Shown here: piece after piece, positions 19,893-28,948 of the stretch | Layout of the letters: every line of letters starts with the position of its first letter | How positions within the stretch are numbered: position 1 is the first letter of the stretch | NCBI RefSeq assembly: GCF_004769635.1 | Contig: NZ_RQGH01000008.1 | Location: 77,401-141,400, forward strand | Source: Leptospira jelokensis | GTDB taxonomy: Bacteria; Spirochaetota; Leptospiria; Leptospirales; Leptospiraceae | Length of the DNA stretch: 64,000 bases | Reading direction: 5' to 3' | The notes under the pieces: model-generated | Databases searched by the model: none | What the model was told of the DNA's origin: nothing | Seen by the model: only the letters and a program-made list of their open reading frames with translations | Program-made: the position numbers and the translations under genes

Positions 19893-20951
19893 TTAAACGA
19901 ATCCTGAACTTTCCATTTGATTCACATGATCGATAATCGTTTCTTTTAACGGACGATAGGTGAGACCTAAATCCTTTTTGCTATACTCATTGTTTAAGTT
20001 CAAAGGTTGGCCAATATTATTTTTTGTATAACCCCAAGATAATCCAAAAAATGGACCGATCAAATACACAAGGGGTTTGGGCAGAACGCCAGTAGGCACA
20101 GCATATTTTTTTCCAAATTTTTCTTTAATGATTTTGGCAATGCCTAACATCGGTAATACTTCTGCCGATGTGATATGCCGTCCTTTTGCATTGGGTGTAA
20201 ATCCTGCTAAGATATGTGCCTTCGCAACATCTCTAACATCAACAAATCCCATCTTTGTATCAGGAACTCCTGTGCGAAAAATTCCTTTCAACATATTTTT
20301 CATAAATTCCACACTGGTTCCATCCAATCGATTGGATACTGATGGACCCATCACGAAAGAAGGATTGATCGTAATTAAATCCCAACGAGTTTGTTTTTTC
20401 TGAATTTCCCATGCTTCTTTTTCAGCCAATGTTTTGGAATAAGCATACGGTTGGTGTTTCAGACTACTCGTGGTATTCCAATGTTCTTCTGTAAATGTTT
20501 GGTTTGGAACTTGTAAGGAATCAATATTGTCACCATGAATGGCCGCAACACTAGAAGTTAACACAACACGTTTCACTGATGGAATACGATTACAGGATTC
20601 TAAAACGTTTTTTGTTCCTTGTAAAGCTGGATCAATCAATTGTTTTTGTGCATCTTTGATACCTGCCACAAAAAAAGGAGACGCAGTATGGATGACAAGC
20701 TCCGTTCCTTCTATACTTTTATCAAAACTTCCATCAACCATAAGGTCAGCTTCAAAAATCGTCAAATTATCTTTGAACTTTTCTTTTAAATCCAATAGAT
20801 GTTGGATTTTGGAGGTATCTTTTAGGCTTCTAACAGTTGTCCTAACTTTTTTTCCATCTTCTAACAGGTATTTTACGATCCAGGATGCAATGTATCCGGA
20901 ACCTCCAGTGACAACAACGGGCAAATTTTCATTGATCGATTTCATTTTCAA
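19893..20951 (-). CDS. NAD(P)-dependent epimerase/dihydroflavonol-reductase-like extended SDR
   Basis: Extended short-chain dehydrogenase with the nucleotide motif TGGSGYIAS near residue 15 and the catalytic pair in [22 protein letters not shown] after the second strand suggests NADP preference. [12 protein letters not shown] carries the catalytic Ser region. The overall pattern ([23 protein letters not shown]) is that of dihydroflavonol-4-reductase/3-beta-HSD-like bacterial members that reduce aldehydes or ketones. It is a single gene with a 372-bp intergenic repeat zone upstream. The substrate is unknown. Confidence 0.85.
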   Translation of the reverse strand: MKMKSINENLPVVVTGGSGYIASWIVKYLLEDGKKVRTTVRSLKDTSKIQHLLDLKEKFKDNLTIFEADLMVDGSFDKSIEGTELVIHTASPFFVAGIKDAQKQLIDPALQGTKNVLESCNRIPSVKRVVLTSSVAAIHGDNIDSLQVPNQTFTEEHWNTTSSLKHQPYAYSKTLAEKEAWEIQKKQTRWDLITINPSFVMGPSVSNRLDGTSVEFMKNMLKGIFRTGVPDTKMGFVDVRDVAKAHILAGFTPNAKGRHITSAEVLPMLGIAKIIKEKFGKKYAVPTGVLPKPLVYLIGPFFGLSWGYTKNNIGQPLNLNNEYSKKDLGLTYRPLKETIIDHVNQMESSGFV

Positions 20952-21029
20952 TTTAGACTCAATTGCAAACTATAAATTCTACATTTCCATTCGCATAAAA
21001 AAACAAAATTACAGTTTGTATTCTTTTCC

Positions 21030-21137
21030 TCGGCGAGTCCCTACGGGTCGGGCTTTTCCGGAGTCCGCGTTCGCTCCCGTCCCTCTTTTCCACAATGTGG
21101 CAAAGAGGGACCAAGTCCTACAAATCCCTCTCGCGTG
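21030..21137. repeat. GC-rich element with long hairpin
   Basis: The core hairpin pairs GTCCCTCTTT (21079-21088) with AAAGAGGGAC (21102-21111), with a nested CCAC/GTGG. Conserved-looking flanks are GAGTCCCTACGGGTCGGGCT on the left and CTACAAATCCCTCTCGCG on the right. I have the impression of similar flanks in intergenic palindromes of other bacteria, including Bacteroidetes; this is recollection, not a search. Confidence 0.55.
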
Positions 21138-21188
21138 AAGACAATGATCCATCGAAAGCATACAAATCACAGTTAAACGAACAAACTA

Positions 21189-21254
21189 CGCCCCGGATCG
21201 CAGCGGAAATCCTTTGCGAAGCAAAGATTGCAGCGTAGAGCCGGATAAGGCGCC
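21189..21254. repeat. dyad element with GCAGCG boxes
   Basis: Outer arms CGCC/GGCG and CCGG/CCGG enclose CGCAGCGGAAATC and GATTGCAGCG. The centre is a CTTTGC-GAA-GCAAAG hairpin (about 21211-21225). The nested layout with paired purine-rich internal loops looks like a folded RNA or a REP-type mobile palindrome. It sits about 50 bp from the hairpin element to its left, and no transposase gene is near. Confidence 0.6.
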
Positions 21255-21323
21255 ATAAAAAAATAGTTAGACATGAAATAAATTTCGATTAGAGTTTAAT
21301 GCATTCCAATCCTCTGGGGTTTT

Positions 21324-23186
21324 ATGAGAATCATAATCAATGTTAGCCAGTTTACATTCATTTTATTTCTTTTGATTCATTGTTTAGGAAGTCGAAGGCC
21401 AATCGTAACAGGATATGTTGATCCACAAGGTAGTTTACGAGATGTAAGTGTTGGAAACAAGTTTATGGTAGCGACAGGAAATCCACTCGCAACGAAGGCC
21501 GCAATCAAAGTATTGGAAGAGGGAGGCAATGCAGTTGATGCGGCCATAGCCGCCTTACTTGTATTAAATGTAACAAATGGAGAGGCTGCAAGTTTTCCTT
21601 CCGTTGCCCCAACTTTGATTTATGAAAATAAAACTGGCCAGGTCAAAAGTTACATCGGTGCGGGAACAGCACCAAAAAAAGCAACAATCGAGTGGTTCAA
21701 AGAAAAAGGTTATGATGTGATGCCAAAAAATTCGATTTTGTCTCAATTGTTACCTGCTTCTCCCGATGTCATTGTACGCCTGTTACAGGATCATGGCACC
21801 AAATCATTTTCTGAATTAGTGGAACCGGCGATTCGCACAGCTGAAGAGGGGTTCCCCGCTAATCGTATTTTGGTAAAAAACTTAGATTTACCTTTGTACA
21901 AAAGATTAGGTTTCACAATCCTGATGCCTTATAATTCGGAAGTGTATTTAGAAAAAAAATGGTGGTACAGTATCCGAGAAGCTGAGTTGACCAAACGATT
22001 GGATTTGGCAAAAACATGGAAGATGATGGCAAATGAAGAAAAGTTAGCCTTAAAAAGAGGGAATACCAGAAAACAGGCGTTAGAAGCTGTAAGGAATTAT
22101 TTTTATAAAGGACCTGTGTCCGATGCCATTGTCAAACTTCATGAGGAAAAAGGTGGTCTCTTCACAAAAGAAGATTTGAGCGAATACACTGGTGGTTGGG
22201 AAAAACCAGTGGTAGGCGAATTCCAAGACTATCAAATTTTATCAAACCAAACTTGGACACAAGGACCTGTAGTTCCAATAGTCTTGCAATTGTTAGATGG
22301 AATAAATTTAAAATCGATGGGTCATAACTCCCCCGAATACATTCATACAGTTGCACAAGCGATTGAATTGGTGATTGCCGACCGAGAGACCTATTTTGGT
22401 GATCCTAAGTTTGTTGCTGTCCCTTTGGATGGTTTATTATCCAAAAAATATGCGGAATTGAGGCGGAAACTTTTGCAAAAGGAAGCCTTTGGGAAAACAC
22501 CACCAAGTGGAAATCCTTGGGCCTTTTCCAAACAAAAACCAAAACTGATACAAGTATCCACTCACAATCATAAGGACCAATCGGCAAACGAAATCAAGTA
22601 TGGAAAAGACACTACCTATGTGAGCATCGTAGATGCTTCAGGGAATGCGGTGTCCCTTACACCAAGTGATTTTCCACAATCGCCAATGGTTCCAGGAACT
22701 GGGCTTACACTCGGGATTCGTATGACTCAGTTTCGATTGGATCCAAACCATCCCTCTTCCTTACACCCAGGCAAACGTCCTCGGATTACACCTAACCCTG
22801 GTATGGTTTTGAAAAACGGAAAGTTATGGATGAGTTTTGGTACTCCTGGTGGAGATGTCCAAAGCCAAGCGATGATCCAGTTCTTTCTGAATGTGATTGT
22901 GTTTGGCATGGACCCACAAAAAGCAGTGGAAGCCCCAAGGTTTCGGTCGGTGAACTGGCCTGATAGTTTTTCTCCACATGCCTATCGTCCAGGAGGCATT
23001 GAATTGGAAGAATCCCTTTACCAAACCGTCTCAAATTCACTAAAAGAAAAAGGATACAAAGTGTACGAAAAAGGAAATTTGGATAATGACTTTGGTGCCG
23101 TATGTGCAGTGATCAATGATGTTCAGAAGAAACGACTCCTAGGGGTTGCCGATCCGAGGGAAGTGTCATTTGCCGAAGGACGTTGA
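21324..23186 (+). CDS. ggt: gamma-glutamyltransferase, lipoprotein
   Basis: Cleaves and transfers the gamma-glutamyl group of glutathione and related compounds. It is made as one chain that self-cleaves before a Thr; here Thr430 in KDTTYVSIVDASGN is the expected nucleophile. Other family blocks are EEGGNAVDAAIAALL near the start, TPNPGMVL, and FGTPGGDVQ with the GG oxyanion pair. The N-terminus FILFLLIHCLGS looks like a lipoprotein signal with Cys19 as acceptor, so the enzyme is probably membrane-tethered. ATG 21324 has a GGGG stretch upstream. Between about 200 and 280 it carries a Lys-rich insertion relative to E. coli Ggt. Confidence 0.9.
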   Translation: MRIIINVSQFTFILFLLIHCLGSRRPIVTGYVDPQGSLRDVSVGNKFMVATGNPLATKAAIKVLEEGGNAVDAAIAALLVLNVTNGEAASFPSVAPTLIYENKTGQVKSYIGAGTAPKKATIEWFKEKGYDVMPKNSILSQLLPASPDVIVRLLQDHGTKSFSELVEPAIRTAEEGFPANRILVKNLDLPLYKRLGFTILMPYNSEVYLEKKWWYSIREAELTKRLDLAKTWKMMANEEKLALKRGNTRKQALEAVRNYFYKGPVSDAIVKLHEEKGGLFTKEDLSEYTGGWEKPVVGEFQDYQILSNQTWTQGPVVPIVLQLLDGINLKSMGHNSPEYIHTVAQAIELVIADRETYFGDPKFVAVPLDGLLSKKYAELRRKLLQKEAFGKTPPSGNPWAFSKQKPKLIQVSTHNHKDQSANEIKYGKDTTYVSIVDASGNAVSLTPSDFPQSPMVPGTGLTLGIRMTQFRLDPNHPSSLHPGKRPRITPNPGMVLKNGKLWMSFGTPGGDVQSQAMIQFFLNVIVFGMDPQKAVEAPRFRSVNWPDSFSPHAYRPGGIELEESLYQTVSNSLKEKGYKVYEKGNLDNDFGAVCAVINDVQKKRLLGVADPREVSFAEGR

Positions 23187-23240
23187 TTTGGAGCTATTGT
23201 ACATTTCGTTAAAATGATTCGAAAACAAATTGGAGGAACA

Positions 23241-24272
23241 ATGAATTTAGATATAAAAAATAGATACAAACAAACTTTACTTCGCTGTATTTTATTTGGA
23301 ATTCTGATTTTTGCAAACTTACAATGTGTCCTACGCCCTTCTGGTGATCTCAAAGGATACGAATCACATTTTCCTCATGAGAATCCAAGTAATCCCATTC
23401 AAAAAGGAAAAGTAAGAGTCACTTTTTTAGGAACCACCTCCATTTTGTTAGATGATGGAGAAACACAGATTTTAACCGATGGATTTTTTACAAGGCCATC
23501 CCTTTGGAAAACTGCATTTTCTAAAATAGAATCTGATCCTGCCATCCTATCTTCTGTTATCGAGAAGGCAAAGATCAATCGATTAAAAGGAATTTTTGTT
23601 TGCCACTCACACTATGACCATGTTATGGACGCACCCTTTGTTGCGAAACTCACGAATGCGAAGTTATATGGTTCATCCTCGACAATCAATGTGGGACTTG
23701 GTGCAGGTTTAAACAAAGAAAATATGGAAGTGTTTCCAATAGGAAAGCCACTCAAACTTGGAAAATTTTTTGTCACTGTTTTAGAGTCCAAACACACACC
23801 TCCCTTTCGTATCTTAGGAAAAACAAATGCGACAGATCCCAATTTTCCTAACATCACAGTACCACTAGTCCAACCGGTAAAAGCGTTAGAATACATAGAA
23901 GGGGGAAGTTTTGATTTTTATATCCAACATGGGAAACATAAAATTGTGATCAAAAGTAGTACAAATTTTGTGAAGGGTGCATACGATCAAATCAAAGCCG
24001 ATGTTTTGTTTTTGGGGATTGCCCAATTGTCCTTACAACCTAAACCGTTCCAGGAAGAATACTTCGAAGAAACCATTCAAAAATTGAATCCAAAACTCAT
24101 CATTCCCATCCATTGGGATAATTTTTTCAAACCACTTAGCAAACCTTTGGAACCAAATTTAAAACTGGGGGATGATTTTGAAGGGAATATGAATCAATTG
24201 TTAACTAGGACATCGAAAGGCCAAATCAAAGTGCAGTTGTTACAAGGTTTTGAAACGATGGATTTATTTTAA
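23241..24272 (+). CDS. metallo-beta-lactamase-fold lipoprotein
   Basis: A hydrolase of the MBL fold. The metal motif HSHYDH is followed by VMDAPF, and a late PIHWDNF supplies a further His/Asp. The start at 23241 is chosen over an earlier in-frame ATG because GGAGG lies five bases ahead. It gives a signal ending ILIFANLQC, a lipoprotein acceptor Cys. The layout is like the UlaG/N-acyl-PE phospholipase-like group, but the substrate is unknown. It follows ggt by 54 bp and may be co-transcribed. Confidence 0.82.
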   Translation: MNLDIKNRYKQTLLRCILFGILIFANLQCVLRPSGDLKGYESHFPHENPSNPIQKGKVRVTFLGTTSILLDDGETQILTDGFFTRPSLWKTAFSKIESDPAILSSVIEKAKINRLKGIFVCHSHYDHVMDAPFVAKLTNAKLYGSSSTINVGLGAGLNKENMEVFPIGKPLKLGKFFVTVLESKHTPPFRILGKTNATDPNFPNITVPLVQPVKALEYIEGGSFDFYIQHGKHKIVIKSSTNFVKGAYDQIKADVLFLGIAQLSLQPKPFQEEYFEETIQKLNPKLIIPIHWDNFFKPLSKPLEPNLKLGDDFEGNMNQLLTRTSKGQIKVQLLQGFETMDLF

Positions 24273-24373
24273 CATTTTAACCTAGGTTAAAAGGAATCCG
24301 AATCATTCCACAATCTATTCTGTAAGCGAGTTTCCTTATGGGTTCGCTTGCCGAGAGATGAAAAGGAGTGAAC

Positions 24374-25327
24374 ATGAAACACCAATTAAAGATCACCAAT
24401 GGAGAATTCCATTCGCAAACGAGAATAGTAGCAGGGAAACTTTCCATTCCTCAAAAAAACAAAACAGGCAAACAAACTGAATTTCGAGGTTTGGGTAAAC
24501 TTAAATTCTATTTGTTAACACTCTGTTTGGCAACTGTCTTAACATCTGGACTTATCGCAAATCCGAAAGGAAAACCAAAGGTACTTGTGGTGATGAGTGC
24601 CGCCGATACGATCTTGTTAGATGGTGTCAAAAAACATCCAACAGGTGTTTTTTTAAATGAACTCTATTTCCCTGTCAAAATGTTAAACGAAAAAGGATTC
24701 GAGATTGTGTTTGCCACACCATCGGGTAGGAAGGCGACCATTGATCCAGAGAGTACTAAGGATAAGTATTGGCAATCGGAGAGTGAAAAAGAAGAAGCAA
24801 TTCGATTGTTATCTAACTTTCCTACCTACGAAAAACCTATTTCCTTAGAACAAGCAATGAAAGACAACCATACCTTTGTGGGAATTCTTGTACCTGGTGG
24901 GCAAGGTCTTATGACGGATCTGCTGTATGATGGAAAGGTCCCACAATTACTCAGATCCTTTCACGAAAAAAGGAAACCGATCGGACTTGTTTGCCATGCA
25001 CCTGCTTTGTTAACCAGCTTACGCTCAGAAGGGGAAAAAGAAAATTTTTTATTCAAAGGTTACAAAGTGAATTCGGTAACTAAAATTGAAGAATGGTTCA
25101 TTGAAACCATTGTTATGAAAGGGAAACCAAAACTGAGAAACATTTCTGGAGCCTTACAAGATTTAGGTATGGAATACCAGTCTTCCTTTTTACCTGGTCG
25201 AAGTTATGCGATCCGAGACAGAAATTTAATCACGTCTCAAAATCCATTTTCTGGAAATGAATTTAGCGAACTGTATTGGGAAGCGATAGAGGATTATTTG
25301 CAAAAGAACGTTTCATTAGCCGACTAA
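24374..25327 (+). CDS. DJ-1/PfpI-superfamily protein, exported
   Basis: Class I glutamine amidotransferase-like fold of the Hsp31/glyoxalase III branch. The nucleophile elbow Cys is in GLVCHAPALL, preceded by the family block FVGILVPGGQGLMTDL. A 45-residue basic N-tail leads to a membrane segment (FYLLTLCLATVLTSGLIA), so it is exported or anchored, unlike the cytosolic E. coli Hsp31. ATG 24374 follows AAAGGAG; an earlier GTG lies inside that site. Its end overlaps the convergent Crp-type regulator by 65 bp. Likely roles are alpha-oxoaldehyde detoxification or protein deglycation, by family only. Confidence 0.8.
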   Translation: MKHQLKITNGEFHSQTRIVAGKLSIPQKNKTGKQTEFRGLGKLKFYLLTLCLATVLTSGLIANPKGKPKVLVVMSAADTILLDGVKKHPTGVFLNELYFPVKMLNEKGFEIVFATPSGRKATIDPESTKDKYWQSESEKEEAIRLLSNFPTYEKPISLEQAMKDNHTFVGILVPGGQGLMTDLLYDGKVPQLLRSFHEKRKPIGLVCHAPALLTSLRSEGEKENFLFKGYKVNSVTKIEEWFIETIVMKGKPKLRNISGALQDLGMEYQSSFLPGRSYAIRDRNLITSQNPFSGNEFSELYWEAIEDYLQKNVSLAD

Positions 25328-25847
25328 GTGCCACATTTGTGATTCCCAAATAGGCAGCTTGGTCTATTTGGGAAATTCGTGAAACATGAGGATAATATTC
25401 TTTTATAAATTCTTGGTAACGTTTACTGGCATCCAAAAGCAAAAAATCTGAAACACGTTTTTCTTTTTTTAAGTACAAGGTTGTTAAAAATTGAATGAGA
25501 AATTTTTGGTAAGAAGATTCCTCTTCAAATATTTGGTTCCAAACTTTGATTGGTAATACAAATACTTCAGAGATTTCCATAGAGATAATGGAATAGGTAC
25601 TCGGTTGTTTTTGGAATGTACTTGGGATACTTCCTAGAAATGCACCTTCAAAGAGAAAGGATTTGATCCATTCTTTTTTCTCATTATGGTACACTAGTTT
25701 AAAAGCTCCTTTTTTCACATAACCAATGCTATCGAATGCTTCATTTTGTTTTGCATAAAATTCTTTTTTCCTAAATTTTACAAGTTTGCCTTTGGATTGG
25801 AAAATTTTGATGATTCGTGCCCAATCATCTGTTTGCATTTGATTCAT
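25263..25847 (-). CDS. Crp/Fnr-family transcriptional regulator
   Basis: A 194-residue cyclic-nucleotide-binding-fold regulator. The beta-roll covers about residues 15-115 (SIGYVKKGAFKLVY, then FLFEGAFLGSIPS). A C-terminal helix-turn-helix follows in HVSRISQIDQAAYLGITNVALSRLMKR. No Cys cluster for Fe-S or haem is visible, so it is not an Fnr-type oxygen sensor. The cNMP-contact Arg-Ser of Crp is not evident, so the ligand is unknown. It converges on and overlaps the DJ-1 gene by 65 bp, so each transcript is antisense to the other's end. Confidence 0.82.
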   Translation of the reverse strand: MNQMQTDDWARIIKIFQSKGKLVKFRKKEFYAKQNEAFDSIGYVKKGAFKLVYHNEKKEWIKSFLFEGAFLGSIPSTFQKQPSTYSIISMEISEVFVLPIKVWNQIFEEESSYQKFLIQFLTTLYLKKEKRVSDFLLLDASKRYQEFIKEYYPHVSRISQIDQAAYLGITNVALSRLMKRSFANNPLSLPNTVR

Positions 25848-25942
25848 AGGATTCCCATTACATTTACCAAATTGATGTTTTTTTCAGTGAATCAAAAGTC
25901 TTTAAATTTCATTTTTTGCTGATATTTTTTACTTTTTCTTAC

Positions 25943-25958
25943 ATACCCTGTAGGGTAT
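25943..25958. promoter_or_regulatory. CsoR/CstR-like inverted repeat ahead of thioredoxin
   Basis: ATACCC and GGGTAT are separated by TGTA, 27 bp upstream of the thioredoxin start. The ATACCC-N4-GGGTAT form matches known operators of the CsoR/CstR family (copper or persulfide sensors). An A+T-rich promoter-like stretch (TTTACT near 25928) overlaps it. No csoR-type gene is in this window. Confidence 0.5.
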
Positions 25959-25984
25959 ATGGTCTAAGGGATAGGAGGCCGGAT

Positions 25985-26299
25985 ATGTCTGACGTGTACC
26001 CAAAAAGTTTTGAAACCTTACTCGAGACTCATGATAAACCAATTTTGGTGGATTTTTGGGCTCCTTGGTGTGGTCCCTGCAAGATGGTAGCACCTGAACT
26101 CGAAAAACTTGCCAAAGATTGGAAGGGAAAGGTTTCCATCATCAAAGTGAATACGGATGAAAAACAAGCAATTGCTGGAAAATACGGAATTTCAGGAATC
26201 CCAACGTTTATCTTATTCAAAAATGGGAAAGAGGTTCATCGTATTTCTGGTGCTATGCGAAGTGAAGAGTTTAAAAAAGTTTTTGGAAGTTTCATTTAA
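25985..26299 (+). CDS. trxA: thioredoxin
   Basis: A 104-residue disulfide reductase with the active site WAPWCGPCKMVAPEL and the cis-Pro loop GIPTFILFKNG. The start at ATG 25985 is set by a GGAGG site eight bases upstream. A longer frame to 25916 would translate the operator region and is not favoured. It is a single gene. The CsoR/CstR-like dyad just upstream suggests control by copper or reactive sulfur rather than constitutive expression, so it may be a second thioredoxin with a persulfide role. That role is inferred. Confidence 0.93.
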   Translation: MSDVYPKSFETLLETHDKPILVDFWAPWCGPCKMVAPELEKLAKDWKGKVSIIKVNTDEKQAIAGKYGISGIPTFILFKNGKEVHRISGAMRSEEFKKVFGSFI

Positions 26300-26366
26300 C
26301 CCTTCATTTTTTACTTGAACCGCCCAAAAGAGTATTAGATTCTTTGTTTCTCTGAGGTGAACCTTC

Positions 26367-27659
26367 TTGAAAAAAACAATCTTTACTCTTTTGTCATTTT
26401 TTTTACTATTCTCCAACCAAAGTTCGATTGAAACATCCATTGTCATAGAAAGGATCCAAGCTGCTTCTTCTACAGATGGAACGATGCCAATCAATGTATT
26501 TATCCCAGGTAAACATTGGAAACCAGAAACAAGTTTAGATGGAATCACCATTTTCTTTTCTAATGGAGCCAAGTGGAACCAAATGGGTAAAACAGATGGC
26601 CGTGCTTACTTCAATGAAATCTCCATCGAATGCCAAGAGAAAAAAGGTTATGTAGCTTTCTATAAAGATGGAAGTTATGCAACGAATTTTGACTGCTCAA
26701 AAGAAACACCTCTCAAAATCAAATCCAATGGAGTCCATGTGATCTATCTTTTGCCAGACGCTGCCAATGGAATCAAAACCGTTTCCTTTTTCAAAAATGG
26801 GAAAAAACTAGATGTTGTTTATCCAGAACCAGTGGAAGGACAGGTGACTGCTAGTAGTACACTTCCCAACTATCCCGCCTATGGACTGTTTGATGGAAGT
26901 ATTGATTTTGCTTGGGTAGAAGGTGTCAAAACCGATGGAGTAGGTGAATCCTTTCAAGTCCAATTGGAAGACAAAATTGATTTAGCAGGCATCGAAATTT
27001 TTAATGGTTACCAAAGGTTAGATGCACTATTTCATAAAAATGGTTCGGTTACCGAATTACTTGTTTCGAATGGATCTGAATCTTTTACGATCCCTGTAGC
27101 AGACAAACAAGGTGGACAGAGGATTGTGTTTCCAAAAATTCTTTCTGGCAAGACGTTCACATTCACGATCCAAAAAGTAAGACCTGGGAAAACTTGGAAA
27201 GATACTGTGATCGCCGAAATCATTTTCCTAGGAGAAAAAGGGAAACGGTACACTGTGATCGACCAAAATGCCAAAGAATTCAAAGATGAAATTTTGAAAA
27301 AAACCAAAAACACAATTTTATCTGGAGTTGTGAACAAAGCTTACTTTGCAGATATCCCTGAAGGACGAATGGACTATGTATTTCGTTCCAATGGATCTTT
27401 TGTGATTTGGTTAGATGATCTGAAGGAAAAACGAGTGTTAGATGGAAACTGGGTTTTTTTAGAAGCGAATGCCACAGAAGCAAAAATTAAAATTTTTGGC
27501 CGAGATCACAAAGTTGTGACTCAAAGTTTAGATTCAAGTAGCCCTTATTCCGAAAAAACAGAAGAAAAATCAACTGTGATATTTGGTGATACGTTAACTG
27601 TGAAAAAAGTAGGAAATGGAATTCAGATGGTGGGCAAAAAAGTCCAAATCTCCAATTAA
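26367..27659 (+). CDS. secreted protein with NADase-type glycan-binding (discoidin-like) domain
   Basis: A TTG start with GAGG nine bases upstream gives a signal peptide (LLSFFLLFSNQSS). Residues about 150-295 match the discoidin-like module first noted in streptococcal NADase: ASSTLPNYPAYGLFDG, then AWVEGVKTDGVGESF, then IEIFNGYQ. The first 130 residues form a separate beta-rich domain. A C-terminal 100-residue domain follows. The protein likely binds sugars at the cell surface. The polytopic gene starts 5 bp downstream. Confidence 0.72.
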   Translation: MKKTIFTLLSFFLLFSNQSSIETSIVIERIQAASSTDGTMPINVFIPGKHWKPETSLDGITIFFSNGAKWNQMGKTDGRAYFNEISIECQEKKGYVAFYKDGSYATNFDCSKETPLKIKSNGVHVIYLLPDAANGIKTVSFFKNGKKLDVVYPEPVEGQVTASSTLPNYPAYGLFDGSIDFAWVEGVKTDGVGESFQVQLEDKIDLAGIEIFNGYQRLDALFHKNGSVTELLVSNGSESFTIPVADKQGGQRIVFPKILSGKTFTFTIQKVRPGKTWKDTVIAEIIFLGEKGKRYTVIDQNAKEFKDEILKKTKNTILSGVVNKAYFADIPEGRMDYVFRSNGSFVIWLDDLKEKRVLDGNWVFLEANATEAKIKIFGRDHKVVTQSLDSSSPYSEKTEEKSTVIFGDTLTVKKVGNGIQMVGKKVQISN

Positions 27660-27664
27660 TTCGA

Positions 27665-28948
27665 TTGTTTGATTCCCTATTTGGTAAGGACATCTATTGG
27701 TATGGTGTCCAAGCAATTTCAATTTTAGAAACGGGAGAATTGCATTCTCCCGATCGTTCCCCTGTTTTTCACATTGTGGCATTCGTCTTTCGGTTATTCG
27801 GTGCGAGTGACCAAAGTTTATTTGTATTCCAACTTTTAACGGTTGTTTGGTTATCATTTTGTCTCTATTTTGCTAGGTACATTCTCAAATCGAAGAATGA
27901 ATTTTGGAATGGATTGCCCAGTGTTATGGTCTTTGTTTTGGGATTTCTTTATCCAAAACAAGCCTGGGCGATTGGATTCCTGCTTTTAACATATGGATTC
28001 TTATTCTCTGATCGAATCACCTGGAAATTTGGCAAATGGACTCTCGTTGGTATCCTTTTTGTATCCACCACTTGGTTTCATACCATGGTCGGCGTTTTGG
28101 GATTGGGCCTTTGGTGTATTGACAAAATTCCAAGAAAGTTTGATTTGATTCTCTTTTTACTATTAGGTTTTTGTCCTTTTCTCATCCCAACAAATGATAA
28201 CGACCGTTTTGTGATCGATGGTAAATCCTTCCCCATTTTTGAGGCGTATGGAATGATGGGCATCGGGATCTTGTGGGATTGGGGTATTTTGATTTTTGGA
28301 AAGAATGTATCGGATCGTTACCTTCCCATTCGTCGTAGCCTTGCTTTTGTTGGAATGGTACTTGTATTACCCATTTTTCATTTTGCAGATATCCAATTTC
28401 GAATTTTAATTTCGTTCCTACTCCTCTTTGAAATTTTTTCTCGATGCAATGCCAAACAAACATTCAAAACGGCTGTTAGTTTTGCTTTATGGGTATTTGT
28501 CTTCATACAGTCACCGAATTTATTTCGTTACCCCTATGAAGGAATGTGGAATCCTGGGGAAAAAGCAGCATCCGTTTCTGACAATGGTTTACTGGTTGCC
28601 CACCATGGATTTTGCGAATACTATCATTTTCAATTTAGAAAGGATTGTATGTCTTGGGAGCCAGATGAGAAAGCCATATCGGAACTTCCCAAAGGGACAA
28701 AAGTGTACCGGCTTGTTTATGGCATCCGAATGGAAAACCTCCGTGCCAGTAAGGAGAATGGAAATCCAATTTTCTCCAAAATCGAACCCATGGGAGAATA
28801 CCAACTCGTTTTAGAGGGTGATTGGCAACATTACCTTCAGTGGCTCGAAACAAAGAACTCAAAACTTTTATCGATTGCCAAGTCTTGGAAAAATCCGTAT
28901 CGTAAACGGCCAGGATTCATCCAGAGAAAACAAAAATATGGGATTTAG
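27665..28948 (+). CDS. polytopic membrane protein, glycosyltransferase-like
   Basis: Predicted to have eight to ten membrane helices followed by a 100-residue soluble tail (YPYEGMWNPGEKAASVSDNGLL...). This plan resembles membrane glycosyltransferases of the GT-C type, but no DD or DE catalytic motif is clear. The start is taken as TTG 27665, 5 bp after the previous stop; the true start is uncertain. It overlaps the vanW-like gene by 11 bp, so the run from 26367 is probably one transcript. Confidence 0.6.
   Translation: MFDSLFGKDIYWYGVQAISILETGELHSPDRSPVFHIVAFVFRLFGASDQSLFVFQLLTVVWLSFCLYFARYILKSKNEFWNGLPSVMVFVLGFLYPKQAWAIGFLLLTYGFLFSDRITWKFGKWTLVGILFVSTTWFHTMVGVLGLGLWCIDKIPRKFDLILFLLLGFCPFLIPTNDNDRFVIDGKSFPIFEAYGMMGIGILWDWGILIFGKNVSDRYLPIRRSLAFVGMVLVLPIFHFADIQFRILISFLLLFEIFSRCNAKQTFKTAVSFALWVFVFIQSPNLFRYPYEGMWNPGEKAASVSDNGLLVAHHGFCEYYHFQFRKDCMSWEPDEKAISELPKGTKVYRLVYGIRMENLRASKENGNPIFSKIEPMGEYQLVLEGDWQHYLQWLETKNSKLLSIAKSWKNPYRKRPGFIQRKQKYGI

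Larger units (their letters stand above)
20952..21323. other. 372-bp intergenic zone with two structured repeats
   Basis: No coding frame is supported. It lies between divergent genes (SDR leftward, ggt rightward). It holds a GC-rich block at about 21030-21137 with a long hairpin, and a second dyad element at 21189-21254. Both are entered separately. The last 70 bp before the ggt start are A+T-rich and could carry its promoter. Confidence 0.7.
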
